From: Spisula solida | Lineage: Eukaryota > Mollusca > Bivalvia > Venerida > Mactridae | Direction of reading: 5' to 3' | NCBI GenBank assembly: GCA_947247005.1 | Contig: OX365944.1 | Coordinates: 5,530,501 to 5,594,500, forward strand | DNA: 64,000 nucleotides | In this document: positions 46,001 to 54,085 of the stretch, piece after piece | How the letters are laid out: each line of letters starts with the position of its first letter | Numbering within the stretch: position 1 is the first letter of the stretch | Position numbers and translations under genes: made by a program | The notes under the pieces: model-generated | The model's database searches: none | Told to the model about the DNA's origin: nothing | What the model saw: the letters and a program-made list of their open reading frames with translations, nothing else

Positions 46001-48143
46001 CAAACCAATTTTCAAGACACTTAATTGCATATTACCATATAATATTTATATGCTTATAAATAAAACCTCGTATCAGTTCATTAAAAGGTATTATCATAAC
46101 ACATGTTTTCAGTGTTCAACAATATCAAAGATCATGAACTAATTCCGATAATTCCATGATAATTGACTGGGAAGCGCTGTGCTTATGCAGCTGCAGTCAC
46201 CTGCTGTTTAGATCCATGGTCTCAATAATGCCTAGCGCTCACTGAAATTTCGGACAGTTCTGATTACTTCGGTAAATAAACTATTGCAATGCGACAAAGA
46301 CCGATGTTATCCGCATGGAATAATGGAATTAGTCTGGTTCACGACATTCTTACAAAATGCTTCTTTTTTTTTATTTTTTTTTTGAAATCGTAAACCATCG
46401 AGAACAGGTCACGTGCCCCTCCATGGACTTTTTACTTTATACTATCCAATATACCTGCTCGCTCAAGGCTATAACAATTAGACAGGGAATGTCATTCGTG
46501 AAACGTCCACCATTTCCGCTATTTCGTTATTAACGCACCATTGCTCTGTATAAAAGCCGAGGTGATAAGAATGAGGGAAGGTAAAGGTGGACAAGTGTTC
46601 TTGTGGAAAGGGCTACTGACTGCTGATCTGAAGGTTGTGGGTTCGATCGCTACTCCAGACGGTCGAAAACAGAAATTCTTTTCACATAAATAAAATTACT
46701 AACAGTCTTTGGACGAGACGTTAAGCGAGGTCCCGTGTATGATGCTTTACATCGGCACGTAAAAGAACCATGGAGGGATGCTTCTGAAACTGGGGCATCT
46801 TCTGTAGCATGCACTATCCCCCAAACACTAAAGGGACTAACCTCTTCCGGGGGCCTCGCCCATATGGATTTTCGGTGGCGAGGATAAATAAAAGCAAATA
46901 AACAAACATGAGGGAAGGTAATACTAATAAGACACACCAGAAGACGAAATACACAAAACAGGAACACACGAACAACTCAGATTCCAAGTAAAAGTCGGTT
47001 CTAAAGACAATCATAAAATACAACTTGAAGTAAAAAATACCATGCAATTTGCAAGAATCCCAAGACGGTCATAGTAATCATGCGAGTTATTGCTGTAACA
47101 CCTAACATTGCTAAATGTTGAGTTTCATAATTGAGTTTGAGATCCATACTTACTTGAATTATCTCATTATCCGGGGACTTACTAATCAATAAATAGTGTT
47201 TTAATACCATACACTAAGTACAGTGTACATGTACATGGGAGATAATATCCTACGTAATGTAATCCCTCGTCGTGTTGACTATTTTAATAAAATGTCTGAC
47301 AAAATGGTAACATCGGTAATTTTCTCTAGTATTGTGATTGTGATTAGAATGTCGAATGAGAAGGCTCTGTACGGACATTTATTATTAATATTGTAAGTTT
47401 TTTTGCGTGCACTGATTTATCATTACACATTTGTTAAACAATTATATTGGCGGAAAGCACTGTGCATTGAACTGAACTGAAGTATGTTATGTACAAAAAG
47501 TCATTATCTTTGTAAACGTTATTGACTAGACGCATACAATAATATAATGATAAACCAGACAGCACTCAGCAAATCGTAAAGAAACACATAACAAAAGCAA
47601 CAAGAACAAGAAAAACGAAAATATATAATCAGAACAAACGTAAAACAAACATCAACAGCTGTAACCTGGAGCAACATAATAGAGCAAACCAAGTGTACAT
47701 GTATAGCTTTTCGAAACATACGAAGCAGCCTAACACATGTACTGTACTTCAAAGTTCCAAAGGGCGTGTACAGCAGAAACTATCATAAGCCAACAACGAA
47801 CAACAAGTCCAATCACACACCATAATGTCATATCCAATGAAAATGCACAGCGACAAAAATTGTTTCTAATTTCTTTAAACAGTGGTAGCTATTAGTGGTT
47901 ACACTTTTCTCTATTACGAAGTCGTAAAAATAATAAAATGCAATTGCATTTAATAAAATTCATATACATTGTATAATGTAGTACTAAATATGACATGTTT
48001 CTCACCATGTGTATGCTTCTTTGTAAACAACCTTCCTTGGTTTAATATATAGACAATAAAAAATAACATGAAATAAATCTACCTTGAATAACCATGCATC
48101 CAAGAAAACACAGCAACGTTAACATTCTTGACTTCATTTCCAT
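33942..48143 (-). CDS. C-type lectin domain gene, copy 1 (gene span, partial)
   Basis: A secreted, C-type lectin-like protein is suggested. Such proteins often bind sugars and take part in mollusc immunity; the specific role here is unknown. Exons on the - strand, in order: 48083-48143 (probable signal peptide), 44699-44789, 44300-44398, 33942-34066. The last three join in phase to give about 103 residues of the fold: FC...YLAHVDNEHERNFLSN, then WWIGLNDQDIEGEYRW, then NYDCVCLQ...W.D..C....ICE, with a stop. The exon that should carry the first Cys and the CY.F strand was not found between 44.8 and 48.1 kb, so the gene may be broken or that exon too diverged to see. The intron before the last exon is 10.2 kb, mostly inserted transposons. 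Assigning the signal exon to this gene is inference. Confidence 0.6.
34793..35030 (+). pseudogene. LINE reverse-transcriptase fragment (upstream half)
   Basis: PYEVYFKLYDCIVWPTISYG, then VQHRAIRFYLGVGRYTPN and GDMGWLPPFAKQWKS: the region just after the polymerase core in RTE/CR1-like LINEs. It is cut at 35030 by the 6.7-kb insert; the reading resumes at 41721. Confidence 0.75.
35886..35954 (+). pseudogene. Possible acyl-CoA thioesterase (ACOT9-like) exon fragment
   Basis: After a strong acceptor (ttttatttttcag) the frame reads KYFTSHMLTATVTWVGKSSV and then GE before a donor-like gtagta. VTWVGKSS resembles the VSWVGK(S/T)S hot-dog-fold motif of ACOT9/10 acyl-CoA thioesterases. The match is short and no other thioesterase exon was found nearby, so it may be a captured fragment or chance. 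Confidence 0.3.
36363..36536 (+). CDS. Small open reading frame of unknown function
   Basis: 57 codons starting MDSFKKLRGNLSSTPTVSPL and continuing ISKKPRFGQCDLDLM before an AT-rich end with a TAG. The first 35 residues look like a hydrophilic protein start, and a GTTAAT donor-like site follows LM. Not recognised. It lies in the 6.7-kb insert and could be a transposon gene's first exon. Confidence 0.2.
   Translation: MDSFKKLRGNLSSTPTVSPLISKKPRFGQCDLDLMVNSKIILFLSINVIECLNSVKY
36605..36974. mobile_element. MITE with AGAGAGGTTGCGA ends
   Basis: agagaggttgcga at 36608 and its exact inverse tcgcaacctctct ending at 36971, with AAT on both outer sides. Subterminal ACGTGTACGTGTACG-like stretches occur on both arms. 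Nested in the 6.7-kb insert. Confidence 0.7.
38120..38900 (+). mobile_element. LINE 3' end (5'-truncated)
   Basis: Carries the C-terminal frame at 38153-38614, an AT-rich 3' region and an end of the type ctgaataaaagctatatata. It belongs to the same broad LINE group as the split copy that surrounds it, but is clearly a different lineage. Confidence 0.7.
38153..38614 (+). pseudogene. LINE reverse-transcriptase C-terminal region
   Basis: An intact 153-residue frame. Key parts: YKFRTCLTRLRVSAHKLEVE, SGRWQKPAKVPFHERKCKCC and LEDEFHFVLECPLYQDLRNV. The R..RVSAH.L..E.GR...C..C...EDE.H....C pattern is the zinc-knuckle-like end of mollusc LINE polymerases. It lacks the polymerase core, so it is a truncated relic with an undamaged tail. 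Confidence 0.8.
39950..41345. repeat. Degenerate tandem array, ~90-110-bp unit
   Basis: Repeated blocks: gagtattt(a/t)agggctctg, a run like ggccactctatttatttatt, then caaacctayttggtt, gtggctcactcttttatttt and agcccactcgac. Clear units start near 40854, 40962, 41071, 41163 and 41256. More worn ones extend back to ~39950 (ttggttggcggttcac at 39980 and 40072). Confidence 0.65.
40423..40743 (-). CDS. Cysteine-rich reading frame of unknown function
   Basis: Reads MAPNVQIDTQVVDPGKQWSL, then TTNCWHKTAMLFCNES, GFEIRCMPHWQFECNE and NYICGSGSQ. Five Cys fall within about 50 residues, with composition more protein-like than the surrounding DNA; beyond ~40500 it becomes AT-rich and Tyr/Ile-heavy, so a donor near 40522 (TGCG|gtagcg) is possible. 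It lies on the lectin strand inside the 6.7-kb insert. No family recognised; it could also be a translation of the tandem array that surrounds it. Confidence 0.28.
   Translation of the reverse strand: MAPNVQIDTQVVDPGKQWSLITTNCWHKTAMLFCNESTSSISIGFEIRCMPHWQFECNENGQPPKVGTNYICGSGSQSNYICFVYYYNICFDNLCKLHLSKAYILK
41627..41697. repeat. Perfect 16-bp hairpin near the right end of the 6.7-kb insert
   Basis: gaacgatgattgtttg and its exact inverse caaacaatcatcgttc are separated by about 39 bp, only ~25 bp before the insert's right edge. Confidence 0.7.
41744..42383 (+). pseudogene. LINE reverse-transcriptase C-terminal remnant
   Basis: Frame RLNFKVFKWSFLRRHATKNW continues through SALSKFRCGVAPLKIEIGRY and FCFNCMNVVENE, the RxRxGxxxLxxExGR...CxxC...E pattern typical of mollusc LINE ends. 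It is broken by TAG at 42180, then continues MSCNLYENTRRHLYQCIQNV to the stop at 42383. The upstream half is at 34793-35030. Confidence 0.75.
42871..44049. mobile_element. ~1.2-kb insert in lectin copy 1, unknown type
   Basis: Copy 2 reads straight from the equivalent of 42870 to that of 44050 at 56935. The insert holds a module (acgggcctttcaacgtttta to the cattcagcgt(a/g)gg region) twice, at 43447 and 43745. Its right-hand 800 bp match 52205-52742. It includes a hairpin ctaccggtttttgaccgg. No coding frame. Confidence 0.65.
44232..44261. repeat. 30-bp palindromic micro-insertion in copy 1
   Basis: The segment has CACGGA/TCCGTG ends and is flanked by ACATGA on both sides (44226-44231, 44262-44267). 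Copy 2 has a single ACATGA and nothing between. It lies in the intron just after the WIGL exon. Confidence 0.75.
44300..44398 (-). CDS. C-type lectin copy 1, WIGL exon
   Basis: 99 nt encoding YPWWIGLNDQDIEGEYRW and TDTAPQYTDWLG. WIGL is the hallmark motif of the domain. Acceptor gttcttgtag; the chosen donor GGAG|gtagaa gives the phase needed by the last exon and normal spacing to the DCV motif. Confidence 0.85.
44699..44789 (-). CDS. C-type lectin copy 1, exon before WIGL
   Basis: 91 nt encoding HFCTQHSAYLAHVDNEHERN and FLSNVLTHQL, the helix-2 region of the fold (FC...L..V....E..F). Acceptor catttgtttcag, donor gtaagt. Ends with one base that pairs with CC of the WIGL exon to give Pro. Confidence 0.83.
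45170..45240 (-). mobile_element. LINE 3' tail remnant in copy 1
   Basis: agtagtaataataattatat followed by ctttattaagagaagttaac and atgtacag matches the 3' end of the LINE at 57843 in copy 2. So the LINE was present before the duplication and copy 1 kept only its tail. Confidence 0.55.
45760..46490. other. Segment present only in copy 1
   Basis: About 0.73 kb absent from the equivalent point of copy 2 (62660). AT-rich, with a poly(T) run at 46365-46383. No gene or clear repeat structure seen. Confidence 0.5.
46585..46907 (+). mobile_element. Complete tRNA-derived SINE with 14-bp target duplication
   Basis: ATGAGGGAAGGTAA lies on both sides (46571-46584 and 46908-46921). The head has a box-B-like gtgggttcgatcgct (46637); the body has gacgagacgttaagcg and gtaaaagaaccatgg; the tail is aaataaaagcaaataaacaa. 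Copy 2 of the duplication has only the 3' part (62731-62892). A diverged relative is in CNOT3 at 13195. Confidence 0.85.
48083..48143 (-). CDS. Probable signal-peptide exon of the lectin gene
   Basis: ATG at 48143-48141 starts MEMKSRMLTLLCFLGCMVIQ, a short basic start and a hydrophobic core typical of a secretion signal, then a donor G|gtagat. It lies upstream of lectin copy 1 on the same strand, just outside the duplicated unit. A TATAAA sits ~105 bp upstream. The link to the lectin is by position only. Confidence 0.5.
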
Positions 48144-48250
48144 GCGTCTTTACTCGATGGAGATACAAAAGTTCTGAAGCATATGTCAAGACATATGACC
48201 CAACATATCACATACGTATATTTACATGTATATACAGCTGATTAAGACAT

Positions 48251-48256
48251 TTATAG
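48251..48256 (-). promoter_or_regulatory. Possible TATA box for the lectin gene
   Basis: TATAAA on the - strand (tttata on +) about 108 bp upstream of the signal-peptide ATG. This would place a start site near 48220 and a 5' leader of ~80 nt. Position and sequence fit, but nothing else supports it. Confidence 0.3.
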
Positions 48257-48818
48257 AAGAATCTAGCGACGTTATCAGTTAGAACATTTAATGTTTTCTC
48301 GGTCAGGAATGGTAGAATTCAGTACAGTGCGTTCAAAGTCATCAGAACCATTATGAACAGGTCAAAGGTAAATATGTTCGATATCAAATCGTGTTCAAAG
48401 TGCATACCAAGTGGATAAACGCTCACTTTCTACAAGTTGTAGGCTCGATCTACACGGTGTTTTTATTAATTGTATCCATGCTATAAAGTATTGTTTTGTA
48501 CTACTGCTTTAATGAATCGATTCTCCAAATGATACATGTTTATGTTGCAATGAACGCATTATAATTATAATAATATAATTAGTATACTGTAGATAAAAAT
48601 AAAATAATTGAAAAGATACAACTTGATAGATAAGAATGAAAACAGAACACACAAATAAATCTTCATACTTCGACTAACGAGACGATGTGAAAAACTTGTT
48701 GTCAAGTTGAATGTATCTCTTTTATTTATATAAAACATAAGCCACCATGTTCTATTGAATGGAATAGTTCCCTCAATAGTGGAACTTTTTGAATCGACAG
48801 TAAAGTGTACGGTATATC

Positions 48819-49065
48819 GCTGGCTTAGAATTAGAAGGTCGTAAGTACTACTTACGGCCTTATAAGACTCATGCATTTTTGAAATCTGCATCTCAAGGCG
48901 CTTCTTATGAGCCTATTTTCATGAAAATCGGAAGTGGTCATGTTGACCAAACTGAAGTTTAAAGAGCTTGTTTTTCCATCAGTAAAGAGTAGTTTTCAGA
49001 CAGTTTTTTTCTTGTTTTCTCAAAAAATTGATTTTGTACTTACGACCTTCTAATTCTAAGCCAGC
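48819..49065. mobile_element. MITE, GCTGGCTTAGAATTAGAA family, copy 1
   Basis: Ends gctggcttagaattagaagg + tcgtaagtac and its exact inverse form a ~30-bp terminal repeat; TATA-like flanks suggest a TA target. The interior has gtggtcatgttgaccaaact, itself partly palindromic. Second copy at 50777-50975. Confidence 0.8.
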
Positions 49066-49355
49066 TATATGTTGGAAGAACAGAAGACTACAGTTGACAA
49101 TTGTGATACATCGGTCATTTTCGTTTGACTCCGGTAAATAAACAGCCTCTTGTAATGCATAAAGGCCTCGGAGGTGATCAGACTGTGAAGTTGATACCAC
49201 GACAGTATCGTCCTGTCTGGACCGGTACCAAGTGTCCTACTATAAATATTAGTGTAGACGTAGTCGGAAAATGAAACACGTGGTACCAGTCTAGTCCTAT
49301 CCCGGGAGGTTGTCTTCCTTTACCATCCTTGTCGATTCACAATTAAATAGATTAT

Positions 49356-50027
49356 CGTCGCTGTTCTTCGAAAACCTCGTATATCAATTTTGGCTTCTTT
49401 TCAGGAGACGAAAAAAACTGAATAACTTTTTACTAACAGTGAAAATTTATTTAATTCTTTGACACGAACATAGCGTTTGTAACTCCACTTTGAATGCACG
49501 TAAATGGACGTGTCGGATGAGCAAAAGAAAATCCATACTTTAACTTTTAACTCGATTATACGAGCTTTTCGTTCTTTTTTTTGTCAAATTTGTTCCATTT
49601 ACCGTTATTCGACTTTTTCGCGGCATTATTCAGTTTTTTCGCATTACGTAATTGTGTTTTCTAAATCCTCGTATAATTTAAATTAGCCATTTATAGATAT
49701 TTATATTGTTCAACGTTAAAATATTAAAGTGTTTCTACTTATCAGTTGTAATATACCATTACAGGTTAATTGTTTTGCATATTTGACGTAAGCCCAACCA
49801 AAAATCAACAAAACAATTTATTCGAGATTTTCGCAGACAAAAATGTGGCCCCATGAAAAAAATCAAGAATTTTCGCGTAAGTACTAACTTTCTCGTTTGA
49901 GGGGCTATTTTTAGACTATCTTATCCGGCATTTTCGCAGAAGACTTGTCACTGAATGGGCTTTCCGATGTGCGTATAATCGTTTTTGAGCCAAAACGTGT
50001 ATACGAGGTTTTCGAAGAACAGCGACG
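49356..50027. mobile_element. 672-bp DNA transposon with 27-bp inverted ends and TTAT duplication
   Basis: cgtcgctgttcttcgaaaac + ctcgtat at the left and the exact inverse at the right, flanked by TTAT at 49352-49355 and 50028-50031. The interior is rich in ttttcgc/gcgaaaa motifs on both halves. No transposase. Confidence 0.8.
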
Positions 50028-50776
50028 TTATGTACTCCATGTGTATTAGTCAACAGGTAGAAATGCAACATAGTTTCATCGACTGAAATCCATTTGGTTT
50101 TGGTACCAACGTTCTCATGTAAATATAAATAGGCATACATTGTATGGTAAGAGTAGGCGTAATTCCGTCCGTCCGTTTTAGCCCTTTATTTGTTATTTTT
50201 GCATTTAAACTCTTCTGTGTGCAACTTCTACATTTCTCAAGTAATTAGTTATAATGTGCCCTAGCGCATATTGGCAGGTGTATTTTAATTCAACCTTTTT
50301 ACAGAATTATGGTCCTTTGTTTATTATGTACCTAGGTCTACTGTATGTAAAATTATTTTTGTGCAACTGCTCCTCTACAATTATTTTTAAAGGAATTATG
50401 ATGAAACTATCACAGAATCCCCATTATGGGTGCCCCAATGTGATTATCTATTTTGTCAGGTATTTGTAGTTCAACCATTCAATACAGAATTCTGGCACTA
50501 TCATTAAAAATATTAAGAAGCATCTCGCATGTGTGATGTATTTGTACGCAGGTATTTGACATGTTGATTTTGAGGATGGTAGGTCATGTGCACTGCAAAC
50601 TTGTGACTTTTGCTTCAATGTTACATGCATGGTTGTGAATTCGTTGTATTCTTACAAAAATCACTTTCAACAAACCAACGTATGAAAGACATACAGTGCC
50701 AACCAAAATCATGGGGACATTTCAGAAACAAGTTTTTCTAAATACAACTGTACTAATGTTTTGATAATGTATATCA

Positions 50777-50975
50777 CTGGCTTAGAATTAGAATTAAAGG
50801 GACGTAAGTACTCATGCCTATTTGAAATCTGCATCTCAATGTATCTTGTAAGCTGGTCATGTTGACCAAACTGAATGTTAAAACGCTTGTTTTTCCATAA
50901 GTAATGAGTAGTTTTCAGACATTTGTTTCTTGTTTTCTCAAAATATTGATTATGTACTTCTAATTCTAAGCCAGC
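50777..50975. mobile_element. MITE, GCTGGCTTAGAATTAGAA family, copy 2
   Basis: Starts ctggcttagaattagaatta and ends ttctaattctaagccag. Shares the interior gaaatctgcatctcaa, ggtcatgttgaccaaact and gagtagttttcagaca with copy 1 but is 48 bp shorter and has weaker ends. Confidence 0.75.
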
Positions 50976-52204
50976 GAAATATGTAGCGATGCATTCAAGT
51001 CTTGATAAGCCAATACCATGAACGCTTTTAACTGTTATTAAATGGTAGATACCAAGGTACCAGAGGCCATCCCCGTTTCCTAGAATGAGGGTAGATGGAA
51101 TAGCTCAATACACATTTAGTCAAACTTAAGTCAACACACTCCAAGGACTGTATGTGATTGAGCGATCTTCCATGGTGGTAGACGCTTTTGGATATCCATA
51201 TATTGATCGATTTTGATGGCGTATTGTGCTATAGGGCCTGTTTCACAACATTTGAGTCTAATCTATAGTGGGATAGTGCGTTTTTCTTTCAAAAGTATTT
51301 TTTGTCTTCAAATTAAAGTTGTTGAATACAATAAGCACTGCATTATGATGTACTACATTTATTAATGATGATAGACAAACTATATATACCAATAAAGCAA
51401 AATCGAAGTATGACTGCAATTAAAAATCTTGCTCGTTCGCAAACAAAGTAAACATGGCATTAAGAGTCAAAGTTTGTTACTGGGGACATATTCAATAGTA
51501 TAATGAACAAGCTCTTACAAAGAAATGATTATGATGCAAGTTTATGTACCATGCAAAACTTCAATGACCTTGCAAACCGAAAGTAAGAAAAAAGTACTGT
51601 TTCTTGAATATCTTTTAAAGTGTACATTTTGCAGTCATGAGCTAAGTAACAGTTTGTTCTCTGGAATAATATACATGTTAGCAAGTACCATTTGACAGTT
51701 TGTGTGTTAGTGAACGAGCAATATTTGCAATGAAAGTGCTGCTATGCTTCAATAAATTCACTTTATTAATATTTTTTTGGTTCAACTTCAAGGGTAAATG
51801 TAGTATATCATAATGTTAATCTCCTTGTATCCAACAAACTTTAATTGGCAGAATTAAACGCTTTTGAAAACATGCACTTTTCCACTATATATTCCTCTAT
51901 GTCCTTAAGACAGGAAACTCCGGTTATTGACTTAAAATTGGTTGGTTAAATAAGTGTATCATTGCTCATATTTGGCTGACTTGAAAATACATAACCAGTA
52001 TAATGATAGTCTAGTATGTCTTCAGGCTTTTCATGTACACAATAATATGTACACTAGTGACTTATCTGAAGAATCGATTTCTACATGTATTGCCGACACT
52101 GTTTATTTTTCAGTATCTTACCTATTGACAACACCACACTGTCTGCCTTGAACTCTCAGTGGATAGTTCACAAAATCCCCAATTTTGAGGCAATGCAGAC
52201 GAAT

Positions 52205-52745
52205 AATAATGTTGTATTCAATTACGTCATTTTACTAATTGAAAGTAGGTCATCCGACTATACGGGCCTTTTAACGTTTTAATACTGTTATTTAACTTTT
52301 GAGACTAAAGGCTGCTAAAACTATATAGTTCAGCAGTTTTACTGTTGTAACTAGGTCATTCAGCGTAGGCATTCCGCCTTTTTTTGGTGAATCTTTTCTA
52401 TTCAGCTTTACACAGTGGGACAGGGGATGTTTAATTTTCTTGGTCGGTAGTGTGTTGGGCACTTCTTCGTTTTAGGTTTTCTGACAGCTAAAACTAGGCA
52501 TTATAGTCCTTTTGCTGTGGAAACTGGGTCATTCGCTAGTTATAATTTATTATACTTTTCGCCAGCTTGGATTTGGGTGGATCTGCGCTTGTTTAGTTGG
52601 GCATTGTGTCTTTATGTGTTTTATGTTTCCTGTGCTCGGTTGGTTCAGTTGGGCACTGTGTTTTGTGTGTTTTTAATGTTTTCTGTGCTCGGCTGGTTAA
52701 GTTGAGTGCTGCCTTCCCTGTCTGACTTAATATAATCTTTTTGAT
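52205..52745. mobile_element. Second copy of the 43-44-kb element, 5'-truncated
   Basis: Matches the right part of 42871-44049, from caattacgtcattttact through gttgggcacttcttcg to ctgtctgacttaatata. It carries one module copy and an internal duplication of the gtttagttgggcattgtg stretch. Confidence 0.65.
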
Positions 52746-53539
52746 AGTATTTTACATATGCAGATAATGTTTAAAATAATACCTAATACAGGGTCAATTT
52801 CAAATAAAAACACAAATTAGTTCATTACTCAAAATGTTGACGGCTAGCCTCTTTTAGCGGATGTATCCAAATGAAAAAAAAAATTTTCTTCCATCAGACA
52901 TACACTCATTCATTATGATAACTTACACTGCAGTTAAAGTAACCTTATAAAGTGTACATTAACGTCGGAAATTAACTGTTTATTAAATACCTAATTAATC
53001 GAACGTCAGCTCGCGTTTAAAAATGACGTCACGTCATCATGTTGAGGCACCATACGGGTCAATAAAATTCAATTAGTTACTAATTGGTTTAGATTACCAA
53101 AATAAAGCATCAAATAAATGGAATATTTGTGTTTTTCGGTGTAATATCGGTACATTTGTAGTTATTTCACCTCGTGAGCAACTGACTTATATACTAACAA
53201 CCGATCTTACACCGAAAAACACAAATATCCTCTATTTATTTATTTACACTTTTGTTTTTGGGGATTGTGGAGCAATTTCGTCAAAATATTTCATTTTTTT
53301 GTAATGGTGAACGGCTCTAATTCCCGATACTGGAGATAGAGCACTTCTGTACAATAGTCAGAGGACGAACGATAACAATTCACAAGGAAAACCGTACACC
53401 AATAAGAACAGTAACACTAGTGCATACATGGCGAGTTTCTCTTCAGGTTTAACACGTCTAATTAACTTCGTCAGACTTCGACAAACCTCGACATTAGCCG
53501 TCTACTGGTACAATAAAAAGAGATAAGTAACATCAGCCT

Positions 53540-54085
53540 GCCGTCCACTAGACTCCGATGCTATGCGGAAGGGTAGCCGATTAGACCTGCCGTCCACTAG
53601 GACCCAAAAGGGTTCCCGAAGGCTAAATTTGCCTAATCGGGATGGTTCGGCATGTCTTCGCGACGTTCTGGAACCCTTCCGTGTCGTTCCTGTACGCTTC
53701 TGGAAGCCTTCTGGACACTTCGGGACCGAAAAATCTTCGGCATCCAAATTTAAAACTTTTAACACCGAAGGTCTTGTTCGGTAGTGCTTCGGTAGTGCTT
53801 CGGGGTAATCGGAAACCCATCGGCAACAGTTCGGGAATCCATCGTCATTCACTCGGCACCTTCGGGAAGCCTTCTGCGAGGCTTCGTAATCATTTTCAAC
53901 CTACCCGAGCGGTTCCCGAAGGAAGCTGAAGCAATGTCGAAAGCTTCCCGAATATGACGAACGGATGAGTTATACACACGGAAGATATGCCGAACATGTT
54001 AAGAAACATGCCGAATAGTTGCCGAAAGCGCCGATTTTGAATGGAAGGGATGCCGAGTCGAAGCAGTATTTCCCGAACTATACAA
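53540..54085. repeat. Fold-back-like cluster of TTCGG / CCGAA motifs
   Basis: A GC-richer block. The left part (to ~53890) is dominated on the + strand by TTCGG(g/t/c) at irregular short spacing; the right part (from ~53905) by CCGAA. The two halves are thus loosely complementary around ccttcgggaagcc / ggttcccgaagg. Several overlapping frames are open here only because of this composition. Confidence 0.6.

Larger units (their letters stand above)
32326..47371. repeat. Segmental duplication, copy 1 (C-type lectin unit)
   Basis: Matches copy 2 in order and orientation in blocks: 32326-34785 with 54538-56697, 42635-42870 with 56688-56935, 44050-45200 with 56937-57890, 45220-45760 with 62105-62660, 46490-46550 with 62660-62730, and 46750-47371 with 62731-63367. 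Gaps are insertions or deletions in one copy. Long stretches, such as 32946-33249 against 55155-55458, look identical. Confidence 0.9.

Noticed and set aside
46620..46660. tRNA gene suggested by box-B-like GGGTTCGATCGC
   Set aside because: No cloverleaf can be drawn, and the 14-bp target duplication and A-rich tail mark it as a SINE head. The same applies to 15190-15260 and 22475-22760.
46814..47047. 77-codon hydrophobic frame, repeated at 62792-63025
   Set aside because: It runs through the SINE tail and neighbouring duplicated DNA; it is conserved only because both copies share the sequence.
53502..53929. Four overlapping open frames on both strands
   Set aside because: Caused by the TTCGG/CCGAA motif cluster, which avoids stop codons; no splice sites or recognisable product.
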